From Brooklawnia sp032229645 (GTDB lineage Bacteria; Actinomycetota; Actinomycetes; Propionibacteriales; Propionibacteriaceae): 64,000 nucleotides of DNA. Shown here piece after piece: positions 46,080-55,043 of this stretch. The position numbers and the translations under genes are program-made. A model generated the notes under the pieces. The model had not been told where the DNA came from and searched no databases. It saw only the letters and a list, made by a program, of their open reading frames with translations. Within the stretch, counting starts at the first letter, position 1. Every line of letters starts with the position of its first letter. The stretch is from NCBI GenBank assembly GCA_963722295.1, contig CAVRLB010000002.1, positions 1-64,000 on the forward strand, in the 5' to 3' direction.

Positions 46080-46658
46080 GTGAGTTCCATTGACATCAAG
46101 CAGCCCTCAGCGCGGCAGCGTCTCTTGGATGCGGCTGCCCGCTTGTTCTACGCGGACGGCATTGCCGCGACCGGGATCGACGCGATCACGACCGAGGCAG
46201 GCGTCGCACGAAAGAGCCTGTACAACAACTTCGGCTCCAAACAGGACCTGATGCTGGCGTATATCGAGGCGCGCCACGAGGAATGGCTGGAGCTGTACCG
46301 GGCGCGTCTGGAACAGGCCCAGTCACCCCGGGCGCGTGTGCTGGCCGTCTTCGACGCATATCTCGACCACGCTCGATCCGCTTACCCGCACGGTTTCCGC
46401 GGCTGCGGGTTGCTCAACGCAGCGGCCGAGTTTCCGGTTGACTCTCCTGGACGCGAAGCGGTGCGACGGCACAAGGAGGAAATCGAGCACATCCTCACAA
46501 GGCATCTGCGGGAAGCGGGCGTCACCTACTCGGCTGCGATGGCCGAGCATCTCTCGTTCCTTCTTGAGGGGGCGATGTCCAGGGCAGGGCTGGAAGGAAG
46601 TCCCGAACGATTGAGCCATGCCCGACGGATCGCTTCACGGCTGTTGGAGGGCCGGTGA
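46080..46658 (+). CDS. TetR-family repressor
   Basis: A 192-residue regulator. The N-terminal helix-turn-helix reads RQRLLDAAARLFYADGIAATGIDAITTEAGVARKSLYNNFGSKQDLMLAYI, close to the YcdC/AcrR class. The C-terminal part has a GCGLLNAAAEF motif common in TetR_C proteins. It starts with GTG just after its own palindrome and overlaps the efflux gene by 4 nt (GTGA). Confidence 0.93.
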   Translation: MSSIDIKQPSARQRLLDAAARLFYADGIAATGIDAITTEAGVARKSLYNNFGSKQDLMLAYIEARHEEWLELYRARLEQAQSPRARVLAVFDAYLDHARSAYPHGFRGCGLLNAAAEFPVDSPGREAVRRHKEEIEHILTRHLREAGVTYSAAMAEHLSFLLEGAMSRAGLEGSPERLSHARRIASRLLEGR

Positions 46659-47653
46659 GTAGCCGGGAACGACTGGCGGGCATCGTAGCGATCACTATCA
46701 CTTCGGTGTTGTGGGGCACCATCGGTACTGCTGCCACATTCGCCCCAGAAACCGGACCGTTGGCGATCGGCGCAGCCGCTCTCGGCATCGGAGGGCTACT
46801 TCAGGCCGTTGTCGCAATGCCCGCGTTGAGGGCTGCGCGCCAACAATTGCGGACGCACGCTCAGCTCATCGCCGTGGGAGCGCTGGCCGTGGCCGTCCAT
46901 CCCCTCGCGTTCTACAGTTCCATGCACTACGCCGGGGTCGCAATCGGGTCGGTTGTCTCAATCGCCCTGGCGCCGCTTGCCTCGGGCCTGCTCGAACTAC
47001 TTGTCGAACACAAACGGCTGAGCATCTGGTGGGTGCTGTCCGCGGGTCTCGGACTCATCGGATCCGTCGTCCTTTGCGTATCCCGCTTCGGTCAGGACAC
47101 AACGGCCTCGACCGCAACCATCGTGGGCGTGTTACTCGGACTGATCGCCGGTGCCACCTACGCAACGTACTCCTGGGTTGCGCGGCGGCTCATGCAGGAC
47201 GACATCAGCCGCGCCGCGTCGATGGGTGCAGTGTTCGGATCCGGCGGGGTCCTGCTGGTCCCGGTCTTGCTGGTGACCGGCGCTCCCCTTGTCGCCTCCA
47301 GCCAGGCATTCGCCGTCGCCAGTTACACGGCGATCGTGCCGATGTTCCTGGGCTACCTACTGTTCGGCTATGGACTGACGCGGGTAACGGCCAGCGCAGC
47401 CACCACCATCACACTGATCGAGCCCGCGGTCGCGGCGGTACTTGCCATCGTGATCGTCGGGGAGCGACTGGCGCCAGTCGGCTGGGTGGGACTCGGGATT
47501 ATCGCCATCTCGTTCATGGTGCTCGTCCTTGCGCCCACTGGGCAGGATGTCCCCGCGCGCTCGTCGCTGACGCGAGCCCCGTTCGCCGCGGACGAGGAGT
47601 CTGGCCCGATGAACCCAGCTGGCAACGGACCGGCCTTGCGATCCGTCCAGTAG
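46655..47653 (+). CDS. EamA/DMT-family exporter
   Basis: A 332-residue ten-helix transporter with two EamA halves (VLWGTIGTAATFAPETGPLAIGAAALG and VLLGLIAGATYATYSWVARRLMQ), ending in a polar tail. The characteristic second-half end TTITLIEPAVAAVLAIVIVGERLAPVGWVGLGIIAISF is present. It is coupled to the TetR gene, so it is probably induced by its substrate. The substrate is unknown. Confidence 0.9.
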   Translation: MSSRERLAGIVAITITSVLWGTIGTAATFAPETGPLAIGAAALGIGGLLQAVVAMPALRAARQQLRTHAQLIAVGALAVAVHPLAFYSSMHYAGVAIGSVVSIALAPLASGLLELLVEHKRLSIWWVLSAGLGLIGSVVLCVSRFGQDTTASTATIVGVLLGLIAGATYATYSWVARRLMQDDISRAASMGAVFGSGGVLLVPVLLVTGAPLVASSQAFAVASYTAIVPMFLGYLLFGYGLTRVTASAATTITLIEPAVAAVLAIVIVGERLAPVGWVGLGIIAISFMVLVLAPTGQDVPARSSLTRAPFAADEESGPMNPAGNGPALRSVQ

Positions 47654-47725
47654 CGGGCACGGCCACCGTGCTTGTCGCGCAGCAGTTTGGGCAGATGGGA
47701 CTTTCTCGGTTAAGATGACCCTCGC

Positions 47726-47798
47726 GTCCCCATCGTCTAGCGGCCTAGGACACCGCCCTTTCAAGGCGGCAGCGCCGGTTCGAATCCGGTTGGGGATA
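47726..47798 (+). tRNA. tRNA-Glu (anticodon TTC)
   Basis: A full cloverleaf of 73 nt: acceptor GTCCCCA/TGGGGAT (first pair G-T), anticodon stem-loop CCGCC-CTTTCAA-GGCGG and T-arm GCCGG-TTCGAAT-CCGGT. Anticodon TTC. CCA is not encoded. A TAAGAT -10-like box lies at 47711-47716. A strong terminator follows. Confidence 0.97.
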
Positions 47799-47805
47799 CG
47801 AGATG

Positions 47806-47850
47806 AATGGCCTAGCCAGACTACGGTCTGCTAGGCCATTTCTGTTCTAT
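47806..47850 (+). terminator. Rho-independent terminator after tRNA-Glu
   Basis: AATGGCCTAG and CTAGGCCATT pair over 10 bp, extended inside by CAGAC/GTCTG with one bulged C and a TACG loop (47806-47840). The T-rich TCTGTTCTATT follows. This is the clearest intrinsic terminator of the window. Confidence 0.9.
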
Positions 47851-48008
47851 TAGGTCAGCCCGCAGGGACCATCCCGCACAGATCCCAGATGCTCGCCATA
47901 CCCAGGCCGCTTCATTGCACCCAGGCGGTCCGGACGGCGGATAGTGTGTGGCTGTCTGGCCAGGAGCCAACGATCTGCGGGATCCGATGCGAGTGGGGAT
48001 GAGAGCCG

Positions 48009-49100
48009 ATGGCACTGCAGGAGTACAAGTGCGCAAACTGCGGCGGACCGATCACGTTCGATTCGCGTATCCAGAAGATGAAGTGCCCGCACTGCGGGGC
48101 AGAACTCGATGTCGAGGGCTTGAGGGCGCTTGACGAGGATCAGCAGAACTCGCAGCCAGATGACCTGACCTGGAATCTGCATCGGGCGCCTTGGCAAGAA
48201 GGGGAAACCGATTCCCTGCGGGTGTATTTATGCCGGTCATGCGGCGGCGAGATCGTCGGAGACCAGAATCTGGCGGCGACCAGCTGTCCCTACTGCGGGA
48301 ATCCGGTGGTGATGGTCGAACAGGTCTCCGGCGTTCTGCGTCCCGATATCGTCATTCCCTTCAAACTGGACAAGGAACAGGCGAAGGACGGGCTGAAGAC
48401 CTACCTCAAGGGAAAGCCGTTCCTGCCGAAGATCTTCAGGGATCGTCAGCACATCGACGAAGTGAAGGGCGTGTATCTTCCCTTCTGGTTGTTCGACGCA
48501 GATGCTGATGCAGATGTCCGCTACGGGGCAAGAAGGACGCGCGCCTGGAGCGATTCGAACTATAACTACGTGGAAACCAGTCACTACACACTTTACCGGG
48601 CGGGGCGTCTCGGATTCGACAAGATACCCGTCGATGGCTCCCAGAAGATGCCCGACGATCTGATGGAATCCATCGAGCCGTTCGACTTCGCTGACGCGGT
48701 GGATTTTCAGACGGCATACTTGTCCGGCTATTTCGCGGAAAAACATGATGTTGATGCCGAGCAGAGCGTGACCCGCGCAAATGCGCGGGTGCGAAGAAGC
48801 GTGGACGAGAGATTGGCCGCATCGACGCTGGGATACGAGGCAGTGACGACAGAAAGCAGCAACGTTCGCATACGTAACGGCGAGGTGACTTACGCACTCC
48901 TCCCGGTGTGGCTTCTGAATACGATGTGGAAAGGGACGAGATATACCTTCGCGATGAATGGGCAGACCGGTAAGTTCGTGGGCGACCTGCCGATCAGTGT
49001 CAGCGCGTTATGGAAGTGGCGAGCGATTCTGACTGCGGCGTTCACGGTGGCGATCAGCGCACTCCTGGCGCTCTTCTTGACCATGCCGGCGGGAGGGTAG
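48009..49100 (+). CDS. Zinc-ribbon membrane protein (TFIIB-type ribbons)
   Basis: A 363-residue protein. Two zinc ribbons lie at the N-terminus: YKCANCGGPI..KMKCPHCGAEL and YLCRSCGGEI...TSCPYCGNPV. A DUF-like middle follows, with LRPDIVIPFKLDKEQAKDGLKTYLKGKPFLPKIF and GVYLPFWLFDADA, and one C-terminal membrane helix (AAFTVAISALLALFLTM). Members of the family sit near TPM proteins or shell-forming proteins. Function unknown. It is followed by the TPM gene after 4 nt. Confidence 0.85.
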   Translation: MALQEYKCANCGGPITFDSRIQKMKCPHCGAELDVEGLRALDEDQQNSQPDDLTWNLHRAPWQEGETDSLRVYLCRSCGGEIVGDQNLAATSCPYCGNPVVMVEQVSGVLRPDIVIPFKLDKEQAKDGLKTYLKGKPFLPKIFRDRQHIDEVKGVYLPFWLFDADADADVRYGARRTRAWSDSNYNYVETSHYTLYRAGRLGFDKIPVDGSQKMPDDLMESIEPFDFADAVDFQTAYLSGYFAEKHDVDAEQSVTRANARVRRSVDERLAASTLGYEAVTTESSNVRIRNGEVTYALLPVWLLNTMWKGTRYTFAMNGQTGKFVGDLPISVSALWKWRAILTAAFTVAISALLALFLTMPAGG

Positions 49101-49104
49101 TGCG

Positions 49105-49950
49105 ATGAGACGTGTGCTTTGGGCGGTGATGGCCACCCTGATGGTCTGTGTGCTGACGCCGGTGTCCGCTGCCGTGGCGGTGCCCGAGGAACGGCTCAAG
49201 CCTCGACTGGTGGACGATGACTATCTGCTCACCACAACCCAACAAGGCACGTTGCTCGCGAAACTGGACGATATCAGTGAGCGGCAGGAATTCGATATCG
49301 TCATCGTGACGGTCTATTCATTGGATGGCAAGACCAGCACGGAGTACGCCGACGACTTCTTCGACTACAACGGATACGGCGCTGGTGAGGGCCGCGATGG
49401 CATTCTGCTGCTCGTCAGCATGCAGGAGCGTGATTGGGCCATCTCAACCCACGGCTTCGGAATACCCGCGTTCACAGATGCAGGTCAGACGTATCTGGTC
49501 GACCAGTTCAGGCCGAAACTCAGTGCCGGAGACTATGCGGGCGCTTTCACGACGTTTGCAGACTTGAGCGACGACTTCGTCACCCAGGCGCGCACTGGCG
49601 AGCCCTACGATGCCGGCAACATGCCCGACGATTTCGAGCTGACTTTCCAGAGCTACCTGATGCTGTTGCTCTTCAGCTTGCCGGGAGGTTTCGCCACAGC
49701 GATGATCGCCACCGCTATCGCGAAGAGGAAGCTGCGCACCGTCCGCCTGGAGGCCACCGCGAAGAACTACGTGCGTAGCGGAAGTGCCGAACTCACCGAC
49801 CGCCGCGATCAGTTCCTCTATAGTCACGTCAGCAAGACGGCGCGGCCCAGCGAAAGCAGCAGTCGCGGTTTCAGCAGTTCTGGTGGCGGATCGAGCACGC
49901 ACACATCATCGTCCGGGAGTAGCCACGGCGGCTCCAGCGGCAAGTTCTGA
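49105..49950 (+). CDS. TPM-domain membrane protein
   Basis: A 281-residue secreted-membrane protein. Signal peptide ~1-26, TPM (phosphatase-like, Repair_PSII) domain with VDDDYLLTTTQQGTLLAKLDDISERQEFDIVIVTV and GRDGILLLVSMQERDWAISTHG, one membrane helix (LMLLLFSLPGGFATAMIATAI) and a C-terminal Ser/Gly-rich tail (SSSGGGSSTHTSSSGSSHGGSSG), as in the YgcG subfamily. Function unknown. Paired with the zinc-ribbon protein. Confidence 0.87.
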   Translation: MRRVLWAVMATLMVCVLTPVSAAVAVPEERLKPRLVDDDYLLTTTQQGTLLAKLDDISERQEFDIVIVTVYSLDGKTSTEYADDFFDYNGYGAGEGRDGILLLVSMQERDWAISTHGFGIPAFTDAGQTYLVDQFRPKLSAGDYAGAFTTFADLSDDFVTQARTGEPYDAGNMPDDFELTFQSYLMLLLFSLPGGFATAMIATAIAKRKLRTVRLEATAKNYVRSGSAELTDRRDQFLYSHVSKTARPSESSSRGFSSSGGGSSTHTSSSGSSHGGSSGKF

Positions 49951-50022
49951 CCGACGGGCCCGCTGGACGGTGCCAGGAGGAAGGCTGCAGCCGGCGAGAC
50001 CTTGGAGCAGGCGATCGAACCC

Positions 50023-50589
50023 ATGCTGAATACGACGCATCAAAGGTCGATGAGTAGTACGGGCTCAGGCGATCTGATAGCGGTCACCATCGATTTCAAT
50101 CTCAACCCGCAAGCTGCCGCCAACTGCCTCGGCGTACTTTCGCAGCGTATCGACCTGAGTCTTCTCGATATCGCAGTGTCTACACTCCACACACACAATT
50201 CTAGAATGCTTGAGTTCTAACCTAAAGCGACGGGCCGGCGCGTGGAGCGCACACCCGCTGGCCCATAGCACGGGACGCCGACTACGCTCTTACGATGGCA
50301 ACGCCACTCGATACTCGGATTCAAAAAAAATGCTGAATACGACGCATCAAAGGTCGATGAGTAGTACGGCTCAGGCGATCTGATAGCGGTCACCATCGAT
50401 TTCAATCTCAACCGCAAGCTGCCGAACTGCCTCGGCGTACTTTCGCAGCGTATCGACTGAGTCTTCTCGATATCGCAGTGTCTACACTCACACACACAAT
50501 TCAGAATGCTGAGTTCTAACTAAAGCGACGGCGCGCGGACCCCCCCGACTACGCTCTTACGATGGCAACGCCACTCGATACTCGGATTC
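50023..50589. repeat. Imperfect tandem duplication, likely assembly artefact
   Basis: Copy 1 (50023-50322, 300 bp) and copy 2 (50330-50589, 260 bp) are joined by eight A. They are collinear. Copy 2 differs almost only by deletions, many of one base in short homopolymers (GGG to GG, CCC to CC, TT to T), and by one ~30 bp gap with a C7 run. Both copies end in the first codons of the gene starting at 50562. The pattern looks like an uncorrected long-read piece inserted beside its corrected copy. Confidence 0.85.
50065..50220 (-). pseudogene. C-terminal remnant of a HigA/XRE-type antitoxin
   Basis: The last ~30 residues of the minus-strand frame read DIEKTQVDTLRKYAEAVGG-SLRVEIEIDGDRYQIA. This is the usual C-terminal end of small helix-turn-helix antitoxins, where the segment follows SRIE.G. 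The helix-turn-helix part is missing or out of frame, and no toxin gene adjoins. A second, further damaged copy lies in copy 2 of the duplication. It is probably a relic, although copy errors make its true state uncertain. Confidence 0.55.
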
Positions 50590-51035
50590 CGCCACCGTTA
50601 TGGACTCTTGGTCTGGCGACAGCCCAATGGCTGCTCGCCGGACGCCCGGATTACCGGCACCGCCCCGGCCCGGCACGCTTCTTGTTCGCGGGCACCATCG
50701 GCACCCTGAGCGCAGCCGTCGGCATCGCTGCCGTGACGCAGTTCGTCGACCGCAGAACGACGGTTCACCCAGGTGCACCAGGACACGCCAGCGTCTTGGT
50801 CACCGACCGCATCTTCGGGTTCAGCCGAAACCCGATGTATCTGGCACTGACCGGGATGCTGGTCACCAACGCGGCCTGGCTGGGTTCGGTACGCGCCGTC
50901 ATTCCGGTCGCTGCCGAGACCGCAGTTCTCACCGCCTTCCAGATCCTGCCGGAGGAACGAGCGCTACGGGAGAAGTTCGGGGAACCCTACGAGGAGTACC
51001 GACGCCGAGTACCGCGCTGGATCGGCCTGCCGTGA
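50562..51035 (+). CDS. Isoprenylcysteine carboxyl methyltransferase-like membrane protein
   Basis: A 157-residue membrane methyltransferase of the PEMT/ICMT superfamily. It has the signature GFSRNPMYLALTGML and the late EERALREKFGEPYEEYRRRVPRWIG, the cofactor-binding end of the fold. Several hydrophobic helices are present. Bacterial members have unknown lipid or thiol substrates. The start region is duplicated at 50294 in the preceding repeat. Confidence 0.88.
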   Translation: MATPLDTRIPPPLWTLGLATAQWLLAGRPDYRHRPGPARFLFAGTIGTLSAAVGIAAVTQFVDRRTTVHPGAPGHASVLVTDRIFGFSRNPMYLALTGMLVTNAAWLGSVRAVIPVAAETAVLTAFQILPEERALREKFGEPYEEYRRRVPRWIGLP

Positions 51036-51042
51036 TCGGGCC

Positions 51043-51348
51043 TCAGCCAAACAGCGCGTCCCCGCTTTGGTTGTTCAGTCCCGGATGGCCATCGAAACGC
51101 ACGACACCCACCGCCACGGTGTCCGGCACAGCGGCCTTGATCTGCGCGGTTCCGCTGATACCAAAACCGCCGCACAGTTCGATGGCACCGATTCCCTGCT
51201 CCACGAGGTCTTTTGCCGCGGTCACCGAGTCTGCGTAGTTCTCCGCACCGACCACCGTCAGATCGACGCCAGGTGTTGAAACCGTCTGCCTATCGGTCTG
51301 CCAATTGGCGCCGGGAGCCAGGAAGATGAATGCGGCCTTGAGTTTCAT
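51043..51348 (-). CDS. DUF6506 family protein
   Basis: A 101-residue protein with the DUF6506 pattern MKLKAAFIFLAPGAN, GVDLTVVGAENYADSV, GIGAIELCGGFGISGTAQIKAAV and VGVVRFDGHPGL. The fold is likely a small alpha/beta domain. Function unknown. ATG at 51348 is preceded by AAAGGAGAGG at good distance. It converges on the methyltransferase gene. Confidence 0.8.
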   Translation of the reverse strand: MKLKAAFIFLAPGANWQTDRQTVSTPGVDLTVVGAENYADSVTAAKDLVEQGIGAIELCGGFGISGTAQIKAAVPDTVAVGVVRFDGHPGLNNQSGDALFG

Positions 51349-51595
51349 GACCTCTCCTTTGAAGTCGTCTCGGATACAAACCAGTACACCAGGCTCTGTC
51401 GGCCACCGCAGCGCTGCCCGGCCTTCTCGTCGCTTGTCGTCCCCAGATCTTTCGGGTGGGCTGGCGTCCGGATCCGCCAGACAGGTCGAAAGGCGCACCT
51501 TCGGACCGCATTGAGATCATCTGCCCGCCAGCAAACAGGAGTTCATCACGGCTTTGGCGGTGGCCGGTGGCGCGGCCCTCGCAGATCATCCCGTT

Positions 51596-53317
51596 TCAGC
51601 GGAAATCGCGATAGTAGTACTGCCCAGCGTCGTTGCCTGCCGCCACCCGCTCGGCCTCGAGGGTACGCAACTCGACGCGGCGGATCTTGCTGGACACCGT
51701 CTTGGGCAACTGGTCGACGAACTCAATGATCCGCACGTACTGGTACGCGTTGAGCTGCTCGTGGCAGTGCTCGAAGACGGCCGCCGCCACATCGTGGCCG
51801 GGCTGGTAGCCCGCTGTCAGGCAGATATAGGCCTTCGGCACCGCACCGCGCACCCCATTGGGAGAAGGGACGATCGCGCACTCGGCAACCGAGGGGTGCA
51901 GCATCAGCGCGCTCTCCAGTTCGAACGGGCTGATCTTGTAGTCCGACGCCTTGAAGACGTCATCTGCGCGCCCGACATAAGTGATGTAACCGTCGGCATC
52001 TCTGACACCGATATCGCCGGTGTGATGGTAGCCACCACGCCACACCTCGGCGGTCAGGTCGTCCGCACCCTGGTAGCCGCCCATCAGCCCAAGGTGGGAC
52101 ACCGACAAGTCGATACAGATCTCCCCCTCGCCGGCGCCATCGATCAAGACATCTGTCACCGGATCCTTCAGCACCACCGCATAACCCGGCATCGGCCGGC
52201 CCATCGCACCGATACGGACGGGCTGGCCGGGCGAGTTACCGACGCAGCAGGTCATCTCTGTCTGGCCGTAGCCGTCGCGAATCGTGTTCTGCCAGGCCGC
52301 CCGCACCTTGTTGATCACTTCCGGGTTGAGGGCTTCCCCGGCTCCGACCAGTTCGCGCGGGGGACGCGACAGATGCGACAGGTCGGCTTGGATGAGCATC
52401 CGCCAGACGGTCGGCGGCGCGCAGAACGACGAAACCTGGTGGGAATCCATCACCTTCATCAGCGTCTCGGCACTGAAACGCTCGTAGTTGAAGATGAACA
52501 CCGTCGCCTGCGCCAGGAACGGGCTGAAGAAGTTGCTCCAAGCATGCTTGCCCCAGCCGGGTGAGCTGATGTTCAGATGCACATCACCTGGGCGCACCCC
52601 CAGCCAGAACATCGTCGAGAGGTGCCCGACCGGGTAGCTGACCTGAGTGTGGCAGACCAGTTTGGGGTGCGCTGTGGTGCCGGAGGTGAAGTAGAGCAGC
52701 GAACTCGAGTCCGCCGGTGTCGGCGCATCCGGGACGAAGCCGTCGTCGGCACCATTGCTGTCGGAGAAGCTCCGCCAGCCGGTGACGGGGTCTTCTCCGA
52801 CGCTGATCAAGGTGCTGCCGGGGCGCACCAGGTGGAAGCGCTCCACCAAGGGCGTGGGAGCGATGGCGAAGCGGGCGTCTGCTGTCTCGACACGCCAGGC
52901 CAGGTCGACATCCGAAACCAAGGTTGAGGTGGGAACCGCCACTGCGCCAACTTTCATCAGCCCCAGCAGGATCTCCCACAGCTCAATCGTGTTGTTGAGC
53001 ATCACGATCATGGTGTCGCCCCTGCGTACTCCCAGTGACGTGAGCCAGTTGGCGACCTGGTTCGAACGCCTAGCCAAGTCCGCGTATGACCAGCTGGTGA
53101 CCTCCAGGTCGGATGCCACGATCGTGACGGCGGCCCGGTCAGGCTCCTCACCGGCGACAACATCGAACCACTCCAGGGCGAAGTTGAACTCGTCCAGCTG
53201 TGGCCAGCGGAACTCCCGCACAACCAACTCGTAGTCGTAGACGTTGTTGAGCAGGAAGTCACGTGCCCTGCGCACAGCATCGGTCGCCGGGGTTGCCGCT
53301 CGCGGGGTGTAGTCCAT
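51596..53317 (-). CDS. AMP-binding acyl-CoA synthetase
   Basis: A 573-residue adenylate-forming enzyme. Core motifs are the P-loop-like SLLYFTSGTTAHPKLVCH, the GYGQTEMTC motif, the hinge YHHTGDIGVRDADGYITYVGRADDVFKASDYKISPFELESAL and a final catalytic Lys in PKTVSSKIRRVELR. The GKHAWSNFFSPFLAQATVFIFNYERF segment resembles medium-chain acyl or benzoate-type synthetases (ACSM-like). The substrate acid cannot be named. Divergent from the osmoprotectant operon. Confidence 0.9.
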   Translation of the reverse strand: MDYTPRAATPATDAVRRARDFLLNNVYDYELVVREFRWPQLDEFNFALEWFDVVAGEEPDRAAVTIVASDLEVTSWSYADLARRSNQVANWLTSLGVRRGDTMIVMLNNTIELWEILLGLMKVGAVAVPTSTLVSDVDLAWRVETADARFAIAPTPLVERFHLVRPGSTLISVGEDPVTGWRSFSDSNGADDGFVPDAPTPADSSSLLYFTSGTTAHPKLVCHTQVSYPVGHLSTMFWLGVRPGDVHLNISSPGWGKHAWSNFFSPFLAQATVFIFNYERFSAETLMKVMDSHQVSSFCAPPTVWRMLIQADLSHLSRPPRELVGAGEALNPEVINKVRAAWQNTIRDGYGQTEMTCCVGNSPGQPVRIGAMGRPMPGYAVVLKDPVTDVLIDGAGEGEICIDLSVSHLGLMGGYQGADDLTAEVWRGGYHHTGDIGVRDADGYITYVGRADDVFKASDYKISPFELESALMLHPSVAECAIVPSPNGVRGAVPKAYICLTAGYQPGHDVAAAVFEHCHEQLNAYQYVRIIEFVDQLPKTVSSKIRRVELRTLEAERVAAGNDAGQYYYRDFR

Positions 53318-53448
53318 GGACAGAGCGTAGAGGCTGCAGACCTCGCGCGTGCCCCATTGCGCATTGCGAGAGCCAACGGATCAACCGTCGGATGACCCTC
53401 GTGCGCGGCGAATCGTCCGGTTTGCTGTACGCGGATAGGGTGACGTTC

Positions 53449-54408
53449 ATGGCAGCCGACACCTCCGCAGCCACCGTCTCGTCCACCGCGCACGCCCCCA
53501 GCGTGCGGTTCGAGCATCTCACCAAGACCTACCCCGACGAAGTCCGAGCGCAATGGAGCTTGCTCCAATTGCCGAGGACGAGGAAGGGGTTGAGCGCGAA
53601 GCGCGATCATCCCGAACGCTCCGGGCGTCCTGCGGTCGCCGTTGAGGACGTCACGCTCAGCATCCCGGCGGGCAGCCTGACCGTGTTGGTCGGGTCATCC
53701 GGGTCGGGCAAGACCACCCTGCTGCGCAGCGTCAACCGGATGGTCACCCCGACCAGCGGGCGCGTGCTGATCGACGACACCGATGTCGCCGCCCTCGACG
53801 CAGTCAAGCTGCGCCGCACGATCGGCTACGTCATGCAGGAGTCGGGGCTGCTCCCCCACCGGCGCGTCATCGACAACATCGCCACCGTCCCGCGTCTCAA
53901 CGGCGTCCCTAAGGTGGCCGCGCACGAGCGCTGCTACGAACTGATGGGCCTGGTCGGGCTGGACCCACAGCTCGCCACCAGGTATCCGGCGGAGCTGTCG
54001 GGAGGCCAGCAGCAGCGGGTCGGGGTGGCCCGCGCGCTTGCCGCGAGCCCCCGGCTACTACTCATGGACGAACCGTTCGGCGCGGTCGACCCGATCGTCC
54101 GCGCGGACCTGCAGCGCGAAGTACGCCGGCTGCAGCGCCAACTGGGCATCACGATTCTCTTCGTCACGCACGACATCGCCGAGGCATTGACCCTTGGCGA
54201 CCAGATCGTCGTGCTCGCCGAGAAGGGACGCATCGCCCAGCAAGGCAGCGGTACCGAACTGCTCGCGCATCCCGCCGGCGACTTTGTGGCGAACTTCCTC
54301 GGCCTGGACGCCGGGCGCGGCCTACACCTGAAGGACAGCGAGGGCGTCCAACTCGTGATGGACTGCGACGAGCGTCCGATCGGACGACTGAGCGGGTCGA
54401 GGCGATGA
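53449..54408 (+). CDS. Osmoprotectant ABC transporter, ATP-binding protein
   Basis: A 319-residue ABC ATPase of the OpuC/ProV type. Walker A is GSSGSGKTT, signature LSGGQQQRVGVARAL, Walker B LLLMDEPFGAVDPI. The family motif VMQESGLLPHRRVIDNIATVP is present. Unusual is a ~40-residue charged insertion between the first strand (LTKTYPD) and VEDVTLSIPAG (about residues 28-63). No CBS domains are seen at the C-terminus. Start taken as ATG 53449 after GGATAGGGTG. Powers uptake of glycine betaine or similar quaternary amines. Confidence 0.9.
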   Translation: MAADTSAATVSSTAHAPSVRFEHLTKTYPDEVRAQWSLLQLPRTRKGLSAKRDHPERSGRPAVAVEDVTLSIPAGSLTVLVGSSGSGKTTLLRSVNRMVTPTSGRVLIDDTDVAALDAVKLRRTIGYVMQESGLLPHRRVIDNIATVPRLNGVPKVAAHERCYELMGLVGLDPQLATRYPAELSGGQQQRVGVARALAASPRLLLMDEPFGAVDPIVRADLQREVRRLQRQLGITILFVTHDIAEALTLGDQIVVLAEKGRIAQQGSGTELLAHPAGDFVANFLGLDAGRGLHLKDSEGVQLVMDCDERPIGRLSGSRR

Positions 54409-55043
54409 CCTGGCTCATCAACAACTGGCCCGCCGTCTGGCAGGCACTCTGGTCTCATCTGACGCTGGCGGTGCCCGCGATCGTGCTGAGTTTCGTGCTC
54501 TCGCTGCCACTCGGTTGGCTGGCCTACCGCTATCACTGGTCACGATTCGTGCTTGTCACCGGAAGTTCACTGATCTACGCGATCCCCTCGCTGCCGCTGC
54601 TGATCGTGCTGCCGGTGATCATGGGCACCAGCGTGCGTTCGCCCGTCAACGTGGTAGTTGCGCTCACCGGCTACGGCATCGCGCTGATGGTGCGCTCGGC
54701 AGCAGATGCCTTGGAGGCCGTCAACACGAACACGGTGACCTCGGCGACCGCATTGGGCTACTCGGCGGCGAAGAAGTTCTTCGCCGTCGAACTCCCGCTG
54801 GCCGGACCGGGATTGCTCGCCGGGCTGCGGGTCGTGGCGGTCAGTACTGTCGCGCTGGTCACGGTGAGCGCGGTACTTGGCATTCCGAGTCTGGGCACCC
54901 TGTTCACCGACGGATTCCAGCGGGGCATCATCGCCGAGATCGTCACCGGCATCGTCGGCACCGCTCTGCTGGCCGTGCTCGTCGATCGGATCCTGGTGAG
55001 CATCGGATGGCTACTGCTGCCGTGGACCCGGAGCCGATCGTGA
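54405..55043 (+). CDS. Osmoprotectant ABC transporter permease (first)
   Basis: A 212-residue permease with about five helices. The family features LTLAVPAIVLSFVLSLPLGWLAYRY, IYAIPSLPLLIVLPVIMG and the coupling loop ATALGYSAAKKFFAVELPLAGPGLLAGLRV are present. It overlaps the ATPase gene by 4 nt (ATGA). Pairs with the second permease. Confidence 0.93.
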   Translation: MTWLINNWPAVWQALWSHLTLAVPAIVLSFVLSLPLGWLAYRYHWSRFVLVTGSSLIYAIPSLPLLIVLPVIMGTSVRSPVNVVVALTGYGIALMVRSAADALEAVNTNTVTSATALGYSAAKKFFAVELPLAGPGLLAGLRVVAVSTVALVTVSAVLGIPSLGTLFTDGFQRGIIAEIVTGIVGTALLAVLVDRILVSIGWLLLPWTRSRS

